A program made the position numbers and the translations under genes. The notes beneath the pieces were generated by a model. The model ran no database searches. It saw only the letters and a list, made by a program, of their open reading frames with translations, and had not been told where the DNA came from. Below, piece by piece: positions 16,738 through 24,999 of a DNA stretch of 64,000 nucleotides. Origin of the DNA: Pseudomonas furukawaii (GTDB lineage: Bacteria > Pseudomonadota > Gammaproteobacteria > Pseudomonadales > Pseudomonadaceae); assembly GCF_002355475.1 (NCBI RefSeq), contig NZ_AP014862.1, positions 3,162,001-3,226,000 of the forward strand. Direction: 5' to 3'. How positions within the stretch are numbered: the first letter of the stretch is position 1; the number at the start of each line of letters is the position of its first letter.

Positions 16738-17351
16738 CCGATGCACGAGCCGCCATCCTCGCGAGGGTCCGCCACGCCCTGGGACGCGAGCCCGGGCAGG
16801 CGCCCGCCCCACGACCGCAACCGGGCGCCATCGCCGTGCAGGAAGCCCAGGACCTCGAACGCCGGCTGGTGGAACGCCTGGCCAGCACCGGTGTATCCCT
16901 GATGCCCCTGCACAGCCGGGAGGAGATTCCCGCCGCCGTGATTCGATACCGGGAACAGCATGGCCTCGACGGCCCCGTCGCCGTGGCCCCGGCGCTCGCC
17001 GCCCTCGACTGGCACGGCCAACCGGTGGTCTTCGGCAGCGCCCGTCCCGACCACGCCCTCGCGGTGGGCGAGGCCTTCGCCGCCATAGCCGCCACCGGCA
17101 GCCTGGCGCTGCTGGCGGACCCGCAGCATCCGCCCAGGCTGGCCTTCCTGCCGGAGCATCATCTGCTGGTGTTGTCGCGACGTCGGCTCCTGGCGAACCT
17201 GGAACGGCTCTGGGTGCTGCTGGCGGAAGAACGGCGGGACAGTGAGGCCATTCACCTGGTGACGGGCCCATCGAGCACGGCGGATATCGGTGGGCAACTG
17301 CTCTATGGGGCGCATGGACCGAGGGCGGTGCGGGTGTTCCTGACGCCTTAG
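16734..17351 (+). CDS. lutC: LutC/LldG-like LUD-domain subunit
   Basis: A 205-residue LUD-domain protein. The ATG at 16734 overlaps the lutB stop (ATGA). The family pattern is seen in GEAFAAIAATGSLALLADP and in the C-terminal HLVTGPSSTADIGGQLLYGAHGPRAVRVFL, with the conserved GPSxTADI and HGP motifs. It completes the three-gene lactate utilisation operon. Its stop codon overlaps the convergent lacI stop by four bases. Confidence 0.92.
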   Translation: MTDARAAILARVRHALGREPGQAPAPRPQPGAIAVQEAQDLERRLVERLASTGVSLMPLHSREEIPAAVIRYREQHGLDGPVAVAPALAALDWHGQPVVFGSARPDHALAVGEAFAAIAATGSLALLADPQHPPRLAFLPEHHLLVLSRRRLLANLERLWVLLAEERRDSEAIHLVTGPSSTADIGGQLLYGAHGPRAVRVFLTP

Positions 17352-18373
17352 CGATTCAGCGCCGTCGACTCCCGCGCGATCAGCTCGCAACCCACATCCA
17401 CCTGGGCGTGCGCCTCGCCCTCGCCGCGAATGCGCTGGCAGAGCAAGTCCACCGTGGCGTTGGCCACCTGCTCGGCGGGAATCCGCACGCTGGTGAGCGA
17501 TGGCGTGGCCACCCGGGCGATGGGCAGGTCGCCGAAGCCGCAGATGCCCAGCTGCCCCGGCACCGACAGCCCCAGCCGCTGGCAGGTGAAGAGCGCGCCG
17601 ATGGCGGGCATGTCGTTGGTGAAGAAGGCGCCATCGCAGTCGATCTCGCCCCGGGCGATGCGCTGCACCACGTCCACCCCGTCGTCGATATGGGGGACGG
17701 GCGAGGTATTGAGTCGCAGCGGTTCGACGCCCAAACCCGCCATCACGGCCTCGCGGAAGCCGGCGAAGCGCAGGTTCTCGCGCTCGTCGTCATAGCCGAA
17801 GAACGCCGGCCTGCGGTAACCGCAGTCCACCAGGTGACGGCCGGCGGCGGCCCCGGCGGCCCAGTTGGAAAAGCCCACCACCTGCCCCACCGGTTCGCGG
17901 GGTGCATCGCCTTCCGGCAGGTCCCAGAGCTCGATCAGCGGGATATCGGTGCCTTGCAGCAGCTCCAGGGTTTCCACCGAGTGATAGCCGTAGGCGAGGA
18001 TGAGGCCATCCAGCTGGCGCCCGAGGAAGGCCCGCAGCAGCTTGCCCTCCTCCTCCTGCGAAAAACGGGTCTCGCCGATCAGCAGGTGGAAGCCGGCGCG
18101 GGCCAGGCCCTGCTGCAGGGTTTCGATGGTGGTGGCGAGAATGGGGTTGGTGATGGTGGTGATCAGTGCGCCGATGATGCCGCTGCGCCGGGTCACCAAC
18201 TGGCTGGCCGCCAGGTTGGGCACGTAGCCCAGCTCCCGCACGGCCTGCTCGATACGCTGGCGCGTCTGGTCCGAGACCTTGTCCGGCTTGGTCAGGGCGC
18301 GCGACACCGTCATGCCGGACACCCCCGCCAGGCGGGCGACGTCCTGCAGGGTGGGTTTGCTCTTGGTGGTCAT
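17348..18373 (-). CDS. LacI-family transcriptional repressor
   Basis: A 341-residue LacI/GntR-type regulator. The DNA-binding head is TLQDVARLAGVSGMTVSRALTKPDKVSDQT (about residues 9-38) with the hinge helix near YVPNLAASQL, followed by a sugar-binding-type effector domain (GIIGALITTITNPILATTIETLQQG). The ATG at 18373 begins MTTKSKPTLQD; the longer frame upstream is not needed. The likely operators are the ATGTTA-N4-TAACAT palindromes at 14506 and 20185, which bracket the gene. Known GntR-like LacI proteins sense sugar acids; the ligand here is not evident. Confidence 0.9.
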   Translation of the reverse strand: MTTKSKPTLQDVARLAGVSGMTVSRALTKPDKVSDQTRQRIEQAVRELGYVPNLAASQLVTRRSGIIGALITTITNPILATTIETLQQGLARAGFHLLIGETRFSQEEEGKLLRAFLGRQLDGLILAYGYHSVETLELLQGTDIPLIELWDLPEGDAPREPVGQVVGFSNWAAGAAAGRHLVDCGYRRPAFFGYDDERENLRFAGFREAVMAGLGVEPLRLNTSPVPHIDDGVDVVQRIARGEIDCDGAFFTNDMPAIGALFTCQRLGLSVPGQLGICGFGDLPIARVATPSLTSVRIPAEQVANATVDLLCQRIRGEGEAHAQVDVGCELIARESTALNR

Positions 18374-18478
18374 CCTGGCCTCCGGCGCCGGTTCGGGAGG
18401 CGCATTATCCCTGAACGGGCGCCTTCGGGTGCAGCCACCGGGTGGCGAAGGCGGCACCCGTCGCGCAGCCGGGCCAAG

Positions 18479-18504
18479 GCCTGCCCCTCGGCCGAGGGGC
18501 AGGC
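18479..18504 (-). terminator. hairpin after the TPP-enzyme gene
   Basis: A 12-bp perfect stem, GCCTGCCCCTCG / CGAGGGGCAGGC, with a 2-base loop lies 18 bp past the stop of the minus-strand TPP-enzyme gene. There is only a weak T-tract, so termination is likely but not certain. Confidence 0.5.
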
Positions 18505-18521
18505 GGCAGCGGACGTGCGGA

Positions 18522-20132
18522 TCAGGCCAGGAACCCGGCGTGCTCCCACACCTCGATCACCGTCGGGCGATCGGCCTTGGCGGCGGCCGCCAGCAGCTCG
18601 GCCAGGTGTTCCAGGCTTTCCGCCTTGGCGGCGTTGCAGCCGAAGGCGCGGGCCAGGCCCTGGAAGTCGGGCGTGTAGATATCGACGCCGATGGTGGGGA
18701 TGTCGCGGTTCTGCATGTAGCGCTTGATCTCGCCGTAGCCGCTGTTGTTCCACAGCAGGACGATGATGGGCGCACCGGCTTCCACGGCGGAGGCCAGTTC
18801 CGGCAGGGTGAACTGGATGCCGCCGTCGCCGATCAGGGCGATCACCGGCCGCTCGGGCGCCGCCAGCTTGGCGCCGATGGCCGCCGGCAGGCCGTAGCCC
18901 AGGGTGCCGTAGCCGGTGGCCGAGTTGAACCAGCTGCGCGGTCGGGTGGCCTCGAACAGGTGGTTGCCGGAATACACCGGCTGGGTGGAATCCCCCGCCA
19001 CGATCAGGTCCGGCAGCGTCGCCTGCAGCAGGTCCAGCACCTTGCGCTGGCCGTTCCAGGTCGCGGGCCACTGGGCATCCAGCGCTTCGCGCACCGCAGC
19101 GGCGCGCCGCGATCCCGCGCTGTCGGCGCTGAAGGTCGCGCCGGGGGCAAGGGCATCGGCCAGGGCGGCGAGGGCCAGGCGGGCGTCGCTGAGAATCGCC
19201 AGGTCCGCCGGGTAGTTGCGGTTCAGTTGTTCGGCGTCGATATCGACGCGGATCAGGGTGCTTTCGATACGGAAGTTGCCGTCGAAGACCACGTCGTAGT
19301 CGGTCTCACCCAGTTCGGTGCCCACGGCCAGGATCACATCGGATTCCAGCACCAGTTGGCGCACCGGCACCCAGGCCTGGTTGCACCCCAGGGCCAGCGG
19401 GTGCCCCTTGGGCAGCACGCCCTTGGCATTGATGGTGTAGGCGGTGGGTGCGTCCAGCGCCTCCACCAGGCGCCGGGCCTCGGCGCCGGCGTCGGCGCAG
19501 CCGCCCCCCAGCAGCACCAGGGGACGCCGGGCACCCTTCAGCAGTTCGGCGGCGCGGGCGATGGCCTCGGCGGCCGGACCGGGACGGCTCGGCTGCGCGC
19601 CCAGCTTGCGGCGCACGTGATCCGCCGGCGCGGTGATCACGTCGATGGGAATCTCGATATGCACCGGACGCGGCCGGGCGCCGTTGAACACGGCAAAGGC
19701 GCGGGACAGCACCTCGGGCAGCTCGTCCGGACGCATCAGGGTGTGGCTGAAGGCGGCGACGCCGCTCACCAGGTTGCGCTGGGACGGCAGTTCGTGGAGG
19801 CGACCGCCACCCATGCCCAGTTGCTCGGTGTTGTTCACGGCGGAGATCACCAGCATGGGGATGGAGTCGGCGTAGGCCTGGCCCATGGCGGTGGTGATGT
19901 TGGTCATGCCGGGACCCGTGATGATGAAGCACACGCCCGGTTTGCCGGAAACCCGGGCGTAGCCGTCGGCCATGAACCCGGCGCCCTGCTCGTGGCGCGG
20001 AGTGATATGGCGGATGCGGGTATTGGGCAGGCCACGGTAGAGCTCGACGGTGTGTACACCGGGAATACCGAACACGGTATCCACGCCAAAGCCTTCCAGC
20101 AGCTCAACCAGCAGCTCTCCACAGGTCAACAT
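18522..20132 (-). CDS. TPP-dependent enzyme, acetolactate-synthase fold, AruI-like
   Basis: A 536-residue thiamine diphosphate enzyme. The N-terminal pyrimidine-binding domain has the catalytic Glu in PRHEQGAGFMADGYAR, and the C-terminal diphosphate-binding domain has the GDGG...NN motif (IGDGGIQFTLPELAS through LLWNN). From memory the closest named family member is 5-guanidino-2-oxopentanoate decarboxylase (AruI); catabolic acetolactate synthase is the alternative. The ATG at 20132 follows GGAGGACTGCCC. A palindrome shared with the lactate operon lies 53 bp upstream of the start, so the two are probably co-regulated by the LacI protein. If it makes acetolactate it could consume lactate-derived pyruvate; if it is a decarboxylase, the nearby amidinotransferase-like gene would fit guanidino metabolism. 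Confidence 0.82.
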   Translation of the reverse strand: MLTCGELLVELLEGFGVDTVFGIPGVHTVELYRGLPNTRIRHITPRHEQGAGFMADGYARVSGKPGVCFIITGPGMTNITTAMGQAYADSIPMLVISAVNNTEQLGMGGGRLHELPSQRNLVSGVAAFSHTLMRPDELPEVLSRAFAVFNGARPRPVHIEIPIDVITAPADHVRRKLGAQPSRPGPAAEAIARAAELLKGARRPLVLLGGGCADAGAEARRLVEALDAPTAYTINAKGVLPKGHPLALGCNQAWVPVRQLVLESDVILAVGTELGETDYDVVFDGNFRIESTLIRVDIDAEQLNRNYPADLAILSDARLALAALADALAPGATFSADSAGSRRAAAVREALDAQWPATWNGQRKVLDLLQATLPDLIVAGDSTQPVYSGNHLFEATRPRSWFNSATGYGTLGYGLPAAIGAKLAAPERPVIALIGDGGIQFTLPELASAVEAGAPIIVLLWNNSGYGEIKRYMQNRDIPTIGVDIYTPDFQGLARAFGCNAAKAESLEHLAELLAAAAKADRPTVIEVWEHAGFLA

Positions 20133-20174
20133 GGGCAGTCCTCCAAAGGAACGGATCAACGATGGAGCGCACTC

Positions 20175-20200
20175 TAACATTGAAATGTTAGCGATAACAT
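20175..20200. promoter_or_regulatory. LacI-type operator, copy 2, with an overlapping dyad
   Basis: ATGTTAGCGATAACAT (20185-20200) is the exact reverse complement of the site at 14506. It overlaps a second perfect dyad, TAACATT-GA-AATGTTA (20175-20190), sharing the ATGTTA arm, so two repressor dimers or alternative registers could bind. The sites lie 43-68 bp before the TPP-enzyme start. Confidence 0.7.
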
Positions 20201-20346
20201 ACCTTTCATCGAACCGCTTCGACCGGAGTCGCGCAGTGGATCGCAGCCGAGAGGGGCAGCGCTGCGCACAGCCCATGACGCCGCTGATGGGTTTCGCTTC
20301 GCTCTACGCCATCCTACGAAGCCGGCAGGGCTGTTGGCCCCGGAGA

Positions 20347-21924
20347 TCAGCCGAGGAACAGGCGGCACGCCGGGTTGTCGCTTTCGTCCCACCAGGGATA
20401 GCCGATGTCCTCCAGGGCCTCGACAAGGGCCGCGCGCTCCGCCGGGGGCACGGCCAGTCCGGCCAGCACGCGGCCATCGGCGGCGCCATGGTTGCGGTAG
20501 TGGAACAGGGTGATGTTCCAGCGGCCGCCCAGCTTGTCGAGGAACTTGAACAGGGCACCGGGACGTTCCGGGAACTCGAAGCGCAGCAGCATCTCGTCGC
20601 CGAGCTGCGGCGCGTGGCCACCCACCATGTGCCGCAGGTGCAGCTTGGCCAGTTCGTTCTCGGTCAGGTCCAGCACCGGGAAGCCCTGGTCGCCCAGGCG
20701 CTGCACCAGCGCGGCGCGGGGATCGTTCTGCGGATGGGTCTGGACGCCGACGAAGATGTGCGCGGCGTCGCCCGAGCTGTAGCGGTAGTTGAACTCGGTG
20801 ATCTGGCGTCGCCCCAGGGCCTCGCAGAACGCCCTGAACGCGCCGGGCCGCTCCGGCAGGGTCACGGCGAGGATGGCCTCGCGCTGCTCCCCCAGCTCCG
20901 CGCGCTCGGCCACATGGCGGAGGCGGTCGAAGTTGATGTTGGCGCCGGAGTCGATGGCCACCAGCGTCTGGCCGCGCACGCCGTCGCGCTCCACGTACTT
21001 CTTGATCCCGGCCACGGCCAGGGCGCCGGCCGGCTCGGTGATGGAGCGGGTGTCGTCGTAGATGTCCTTGATCGCCGCGCAGATCTCATCGGCGCTCACC
21101 GTCAGCACCTCGTCGACGAAGTGCCGGCACAGCTCGAAGTTGTGGGCGCCGATCTGGGCGACCGCCACGCCGTCGGCGAACAGCCCCACCTGGCTCAGCA
21201 CCACCCGCTCGCCGGCGGCCAGGGCGGCCTGCAGGCAGTTCGAATCCTCGGGCTCGACGCCGATCACCCGGATCTCCGGGCGCAGGTATTTCACGTAGGC
21301 CGCGATGCCGGCGATCAGGCTGCCCCCGCCCACCGGGACGAAGATGGCGTCCAGCGGACCGGCATGCTGGCGGAGGATTTCCATCGCCACCGTGCCCTGG
21401 CCGGCGATCACGTCCGGGTCGTCGTAGGGCGGCACGAAGGTCAGGCCCTGCTCCTCGGCAAGCTTGAGCGCATGGGCCAGGGCATCGGGGAAGGCATCGC
21501 CATGCAGCACCACCTTGCCGCCCCGGGAACGCACGCCCTGGACCTTGAGTTCCGGCGTGGTGCGGGGCATCACGATGGTGGCCTTCACACCCAGCTCGCG
21601 CGCCGCCAGGGCCAGGCCCTGGGCATGGTTGCCGGCCGACGCCGCGATCACCCCCCGTGAACGCTCTTCCGCGCTCAGTTGCACCACGCGGTTGTAGGCG
21701 CCACGGATCTTGAAGGAGAACACCGGCTGCAGGTCCTCGCGCTTGAGCAGCACCTGGTTGTCCAGGCGCTCGCTCAGTTGCCGCGCCGGCTGCAGCGGCG
21801 TCTCGATGGCCACGTCGTAGACCGGCGCCGCGAGGATCTTGCGCACGTAATGCTTGAGCAGGCGCTCGCCCGCGTCGGGTGACGTCGGGGTCAGGGGTTC
21901 GGTGGCGGGGGTGAAACGGCTCAT
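20347..21924 (-). CDS. ilvA: threonine ammonia-lyase, biosynthetic
   Basis: A 525-residue biosynthetic threonine deaminase, the first enzyme of isoleucine synthesis (threonine to 2-oxobutanoate). The PLP lysine is K72 in FSFKIRGAYNR, and the phosphate-binding loop is VGGGSLIAG. Two ACT-like regulatory domains follow (AILAVTLPERPGAFRAFCEAL and MLLRFEFPERPGALFKFLDKL), the feedback-regulated long form. An extra ~20-residue N-terminal stretch (MSRFTPATEPLTPTSPDAGE) precedes the core. Upstream is a complete transcription attenuator with an isoleucine-containing leader peptide, so expression should respond to charged tRNA-Ile. Confidence 0.95.
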   Translation of the reverse strand: MSRFTPATEPLTPTSPDAGERLLKHYVRKILAAPVYDVAIETPLQPARQLSERLDNQVLLKREDLQPVFSFKIRGAYNRVVQLSAEERSRGVIAASAGNHAQGLALAARELGVKATIVMPRTTPELKVQGVRSRGGKVVLHGDAFPDALAHALKLAEEQGLTFVPPYDDPDVIAGQGTVAMEILRQHAGPLDAIFVPVGGGSLIAGIAAYVKYLRPEIRVIGVEPEDSNCLQAALAAGERVVLSQVGLFADGVAVAQIGAHNFELCRHFVDEVLTVSADEICAAIKDIYDDTRSITEPAGALAVAGIKKYVERDGVRGQTLVAIDSGANINFDRLRHVAERAELGEQREAILAVTLPERPGAFRAFCEALGRRQITEFNYRYSSGDAAHIFVGVQTHPQNDPRAALVQRLGDQGFPVLDLTENELAKLHLRHMVGGHAPQLGDEMLLRFEFPERPGALFKFLDKLGGRWNITLFHYRNHGAADGRVLAGLAVPPAERAALVEALEDIGYPWWDESDNPACRLFLG

Positions 21925-21967
21925 GCTGGGCTCCTGGTTTCGATTTCGGCGCCCAGGAGACAGAAGG

Positions 21968-22034
21968 AAAAAACCCGCCTCGAGGGCGGGTTTCTGTTTG
22001 GTCGTCGGCTAACCCGCCATATCGCTAATGGCGG
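21968..22034 (-). promoter_or_regulatory. ilvA attenuator (1:2, 2:3 and 3:4 stems)
   Basis: Read on the minus strand, CCGCCAT/ATGGCGG (22034-22014) forms a pause stem. GGCGGGTT next pairs alternatively with AACCCGCC (antiterminator), and AAACCCGCC pairs with GGCGGGTTT followed by a U-tract (terminator, 21993-21968). The pause stem overlaps the leader peptide's last codons, and the mutually exclusive pairings are those of classical amino-acid attenuators. Ribosome stalling at the Ile codons would free the antiterminator and allow ilvA transcription. Confidence 0.82.
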
Positions 22035-22074
22035 TAATAATCGAGGGGCCGGACAACCAGGTGAATTGAGTCAT
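22009..22074 (-). CDS. ilvA leader peptide
   Basis: A 21-codon open frame encodes MTQFTWLSGPSIITAISDMAG. It holds three ATT Ile codons (two adjacent) plus three Thr codons. It ends with TAG inside the attenuator, just behind the pause stem, in the place expected of a controlling leader peptide. The ribosome binding site is weak. The start is inferred from position and frame; no other frame gives a suitable peptide. Confidence 0.7.
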   Translation of the reverse strand: MTQFTWLSGPSIITAISDMAG

Positions 22075-22146
22075 GGCCGGCAACATAGAGGGCTGCGGGC
22101 CTTCAGGTCAAGCAACAAATTCATACAAAGCCAGTTATGGATTCCT

Positions 22147-22338
22147 TCAGACATGTTCCCGAACCACCCGCAGCTCCGCTGCGTCCTGGTTCATCCGCTG
22201 GATCACGTTGAACAACTGCTGCTTCAGGGATTCGTCACCGATGCGGTCGGCGGCCCGCATCACGGCGATGGCGGCCGCCTCGTTGTTCATGGCCACGGCG
22301 TCGAGGGTCTTGCGAAAGTTCTTGATGGTGCGAGTCAC
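22147..22338 (-). CDS. small soluble protein of unknown function
   Basis: A 63-residue, helical, charged protein (core MNNEAAAIAVMRAADRIGDESLKQQLFNVIQRMNQDAAELRVVREHV). The GTG at 22338 is chosen because AAGGGA precedes it at normal spacing; the frame is open further upstream to 22458, but that part looks non-coding. An AT-rich stretch (ATTAGATAAATATTTCC) upstream is probably its promoter. It lies before the ilvA leader on the same strand but is separated from it by about 70 bp. Not recognised. Confidence 0.6.
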   Translation of the reverse strand: MTRTIKNFRKTLDAVAMNNEAAAIAVMRAADRIGDESLKQQLFNVIQRMNQDAAELRVVREHV

Positions 22339-22496
22339 GGCAGGGGTCCCTTGCAAAGCTGCGTGCACAGTATTAGATAAATATTTCCTTTTGATTTCAG
22401 TGCCTTGGATCAATGGATCGGCCCGACGGCATTTGACGGGCCTGCCGTCATTCACCATTCTGGTCGCCCCCGATTCCCCACCAGGAAGATCACACC

Positions 22497-23660
22497 GTGA
22501 TTGCCCCCCGATTCCGCCGGGGCCGGCTGGCGCTTTGCGTCGCCGCCCTCCTCGCCCTGGTCGCAGGTTGCGACAAGGAACCCGGCAAGACCGAACCGCC
22601 CAAGGTGAACACCTATACCCGCGCCACCTGGGAGGCGCTGCCCGCCAGCTCGGATGCCGACCTCATCGCCGGCTTCGAAGCCTGGCGCTCGGCCTGCGAG
22701 CGGCTGGCCCGCGACCCGATCTGGTCGGCGCCCTGTGCCCAGGCCACCCAGGTCCCCCGGGACGCCGCCGCGATTCGCGCCTGGATGAAGGCCCAGCTGG
22801 AGGTCTACAGCCTGCGCAATGCCCGCGACAGCGCCGACGGCCTGATCACCGGCTACTACGAGCCGGTCTATCCCGGCAGCCTCGAACAGGGTGAGCGGAC
22901 GCCGGTTCCGGTCTACGGCATCCCCGAGGACATGATCGTGGTCGCCCTGGACGGCCTCTACCCCGAGCTCAAGGGCAAGCGCCTGCGGGGTCGCCTGGAG
23001 GGACGCGTCCTCAAGCCCTATGACGACGGCGCCACCATCCGCGCCAACGGCGTGAAAGCACCCGTCCTGGCCTGGCTGACCGATCCGATGGACCTGCAGT
23101 TCCTGCAGATCCAGGGTTCGGGCCGCATCCAGTTGGACGACGGCCGGCAACTGCGCCTGGGCTACGCCGACCAGAACGGCCACCCCTACCGCCCGGTGGG
23201 CCGCTGGCTGGTGGAACAGGGCCAGCTCAAGCAGGAGGAGGTCAACATGGGCAGCATCCGCGACTGGGCGGCGGCCAATCCGCAGCGGGTGCCGGAACTC
23301 CTGGCGAGCAACCCCAGCTACGTCTTCTTCGCCCTCAACCCCGAGAGCGCCGAAGGGCCGCGCGGCTCCCTCAACGTACCGCTGACCGCCGGCTACAGCG
23401 TCGCCATCGACCGCAAGGTGATCCCCCTCGGCAGCCTGCTCTGGCTCTCCACCACGCGCCCGGACGGCCAACCGGTGATTCGCCCGGTGGCGGCCCAGGA
23501 CACCGGCGGCGCCATCGCCGGGGAAGTCCGCGCCGACCTGTTCTGGGGCACCGGGGCCGAAGCCGGCGAACTGGCCGGGCACATGAAGCAGCGAGGGAAC
23601 CTCTGGCTGCTCTGGCCCAAGGGTGCGCCCCTGCCCAACAGCGCCCCGGCGTCGCCCTGA
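22497..23660 (+). CDS. mltA: membrane-bound lytic murein transglycosylase A
   Basis: A 387-residue lipoprotein. The lipobox LVAGC (Cys near residue 23) follows an N-terminal hydrophobic stretch. The MltA and 3D domains are recognisable: GLITGYYEPVYPGS (about residue 118), LQIQGSGRIQL, and the 3D block IPLGSLLWLSTT...RPVAAQDTGGAIAGEVRADLFWG with the catalytic Asp. It cleaves peptidoglycan glycan strands to 1,6-anhydromuropeptides in the periplasm, anchored to the outer membrane. The start is a GTG at 22497 preceded by AGGAAGAT. Confidence 0.95.
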   Translation: MIAPRFRRGRLALCVAALLALVAGCDKEPGKTEPPKVNTYTRATWEALPASSDADLIAGFEAWRSACERLARDPIWSAPCAQATQVPRDAAAIRAWMKAQLEVYSLRNARDSADGLITGYYEPVYPGSLEQGERTPVPVYGIPEDMIVVALDGLYPELKGKRLRGRLEGRVLKPYDDGATIRANGVKAPVLAWLTDPMDLQFLQIQGSGRIQLDDGRQLRLGYADQNGHPYRPVGRWLVEQGQLKQEEVNMGSIRDWAAANPQRVPELLASNPSYVFFALNPESAEGPRGSLNVPLTAGYSVAIDRKVIPLGSLLWLSTTRPDGQPVIRPVAAQDTGGAIAGEVRADLFWGTGAEAGELAGHMKQRGNLWLLWPKGAPLPNSAPASP

Positions 23661-23666
23661 AGCGCC

Positions 23667-23699
23667 TCGCCCGCCCGATGACGACCGTCGGGCGGGCGA
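23667..23699 (+). terminator. hairpin after mltA
   Basis: A perfect 12-bp stem, TCGCCCGCCCGA / TCGGGCGGGCGA, with a 9-base loop starts six bases after the mltA stop. No T-tract follows; it is a probable terminator or 3'-end stabiliser. Confidence 0.5.
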
Positions 23700-23811
23700 C
23701 TCCGAACGAAAGGCCCCAGAGGCCATTGCCAGCCCCCCCGCCCGATTCGGTATAAGGGAGCCTTCGCGCAGGGAGGGCGCGGATCGAAGCGGCAGGCATT
23801 TGGGGGCAACC

Positions 23812-24783
23812 ATGAGAGAAGACGCCGACACCACCCAGGAGGTCTACAAGGCCCTCCTCGAATCCACCCGGGCGATCCCCTGGAAGATCGACTGGAAGAC
23901 CATGACCTTCGCCTACATCGGCCCGCAGATCGAAGCGCTGCTGGGCTGGAGCCCGTCCAGCTGGGTGAGCGTCAACGACTGGGCCGAACGCATGCACCCG
24001 GATGACCGCGATACCGTGGTCGCCTTCTGCGTGGCCCAATCCCAGTCCGGCACCGACCACGAGGCCGACTACCGCGCGCTCACCCGCGACGGCGGCTATG
24101 TCTGGATCCGCGATGTGGTCCACGTGATGCGCAACGCCGAGGGCGAAGTCGAGGCCCTGGTGGGCTTCATGTTCGACATCAGCGAACGGAAGAAGGCCGA
24201 GCAGCAACTGATCGACCTGCAGAAGAAACTGGAGGAGTACTCCTACCAGGACGGCCTCACCGGCGTCGCCAACCGGCGCATGTTCGACTCCATGCTGGAG
24301 ATGGAATGGGCCAACGCCCAGCGCGCCGGGGAGCCCCTGTCGCTGATCCTCCTGGATATCGACTACTTCAAGCAGTACAACGACCACTACGGCCACATCC
24401 AGGGCGACGACTGCCTGCGCAACGTCGGCCAGGCCCTGAAGAACGCCGCCATCCGCCCTCGGGACTTCGTCGCCCGTTTCGGCGGCGAGGAGTTCGTGCT
24501 CATCCTGCCGGGCACCGACGAGCCCGCCGCCCGCCAGGTGGCCGAGCGCTGCCGCAAGCTGATCCGCGAGCGCTGCATCCCCCACGAGAAGTCCAGCGTA
24601 GCCTCCCTGCTGACCATCAGCCTGGGTGTCGGCAGCATCACGCCGACCCATCAGGACCAGCCGCTGCCCTTCGTCGAAGCCGTCGACCGCCTGCTCTACC
24701 AGGCCAAGCAGAAAGGCCGTGATCGCCTGGAATCGGCCAGCTGGAGCGGCAGCGCCACGCCGGGCCGGCGCGAGGAGCACTGA
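23812..24783 (+). CDS. PAS-GGDEF diguanylate cyclase
   Basis: A 323-residue cytoplasmic enzyme that should make cyclic di-GMP. An N-terminal PAS/PAC sensor covers about residues 10-130 (IPWKIDWKTMTFAYIGPQIEALLGWSP and RDGGYVWIRDVVHVMRNAEGE). A short coiled linker (ISERKKAEQQLIDLQKKLEEYSYQDGLTGVANRR) leads into a GGDEF domain with an intact GGEEF active site and, five residues upstream, an RPRD allosteric I-site. No membrane segment is present, so it would respond to a cytoplasmic cue. The ATG at 23812 is the first that gives a compact PAS domain. Confidence 0.92.
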   Translation: MREDADTTQEVYKALLESTRAIPWKIDWKTMTFAYIGPQIEALLGWSPSSWVSVNDWAERMHPDDRDTVVAFCVAQSQSGTDHEADYRALTRDGGYVWIRDVVHVMRNAEGEVEALVGFMFDISERKKAEQQLIDLQKKLEEYSYQDGLTGVANRRMFDSMLEMEWANAQRAGEPLSLILLDIDYFKQYNDHYGHIQGDDCLRNVGQALKNAAIRPRDFVARFGGEEFVLILPGTDEPAARQVAERCRKLIRERCIPHEKSSVASLLTISLGVGSITPTHQDQPLPFVEAVDRLLYQAKQKGRDRLESASWSGSATPGRREEH

Positions 24784-24999
24784 GGGCCGGGGATCCCGGC
24801 CTTGCGCGTCGGATGACGACAGCCCGCGGCCACAAGCCGACGCGCATTCGCGGGTGCGTGATCGAGGCGCCGGACGACGTCGGCGAAGCGCCAGTTTTTA
24901 CGCATTTTTTACGCCGCCGCGACGACGCCTTCCGGATACTTGATCGCCTTTCCCCGGCTACCCTTGCCGTGCCTTCCCCAGCGATCCACGAGAGTAACC

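Noticed and set aside
24784-24801. GGCCGGGGATCCCGGCC hairpin after the diguanylate cyclase gene
   Set aside because: Short and without a T-tract; too weak to call a terminator.
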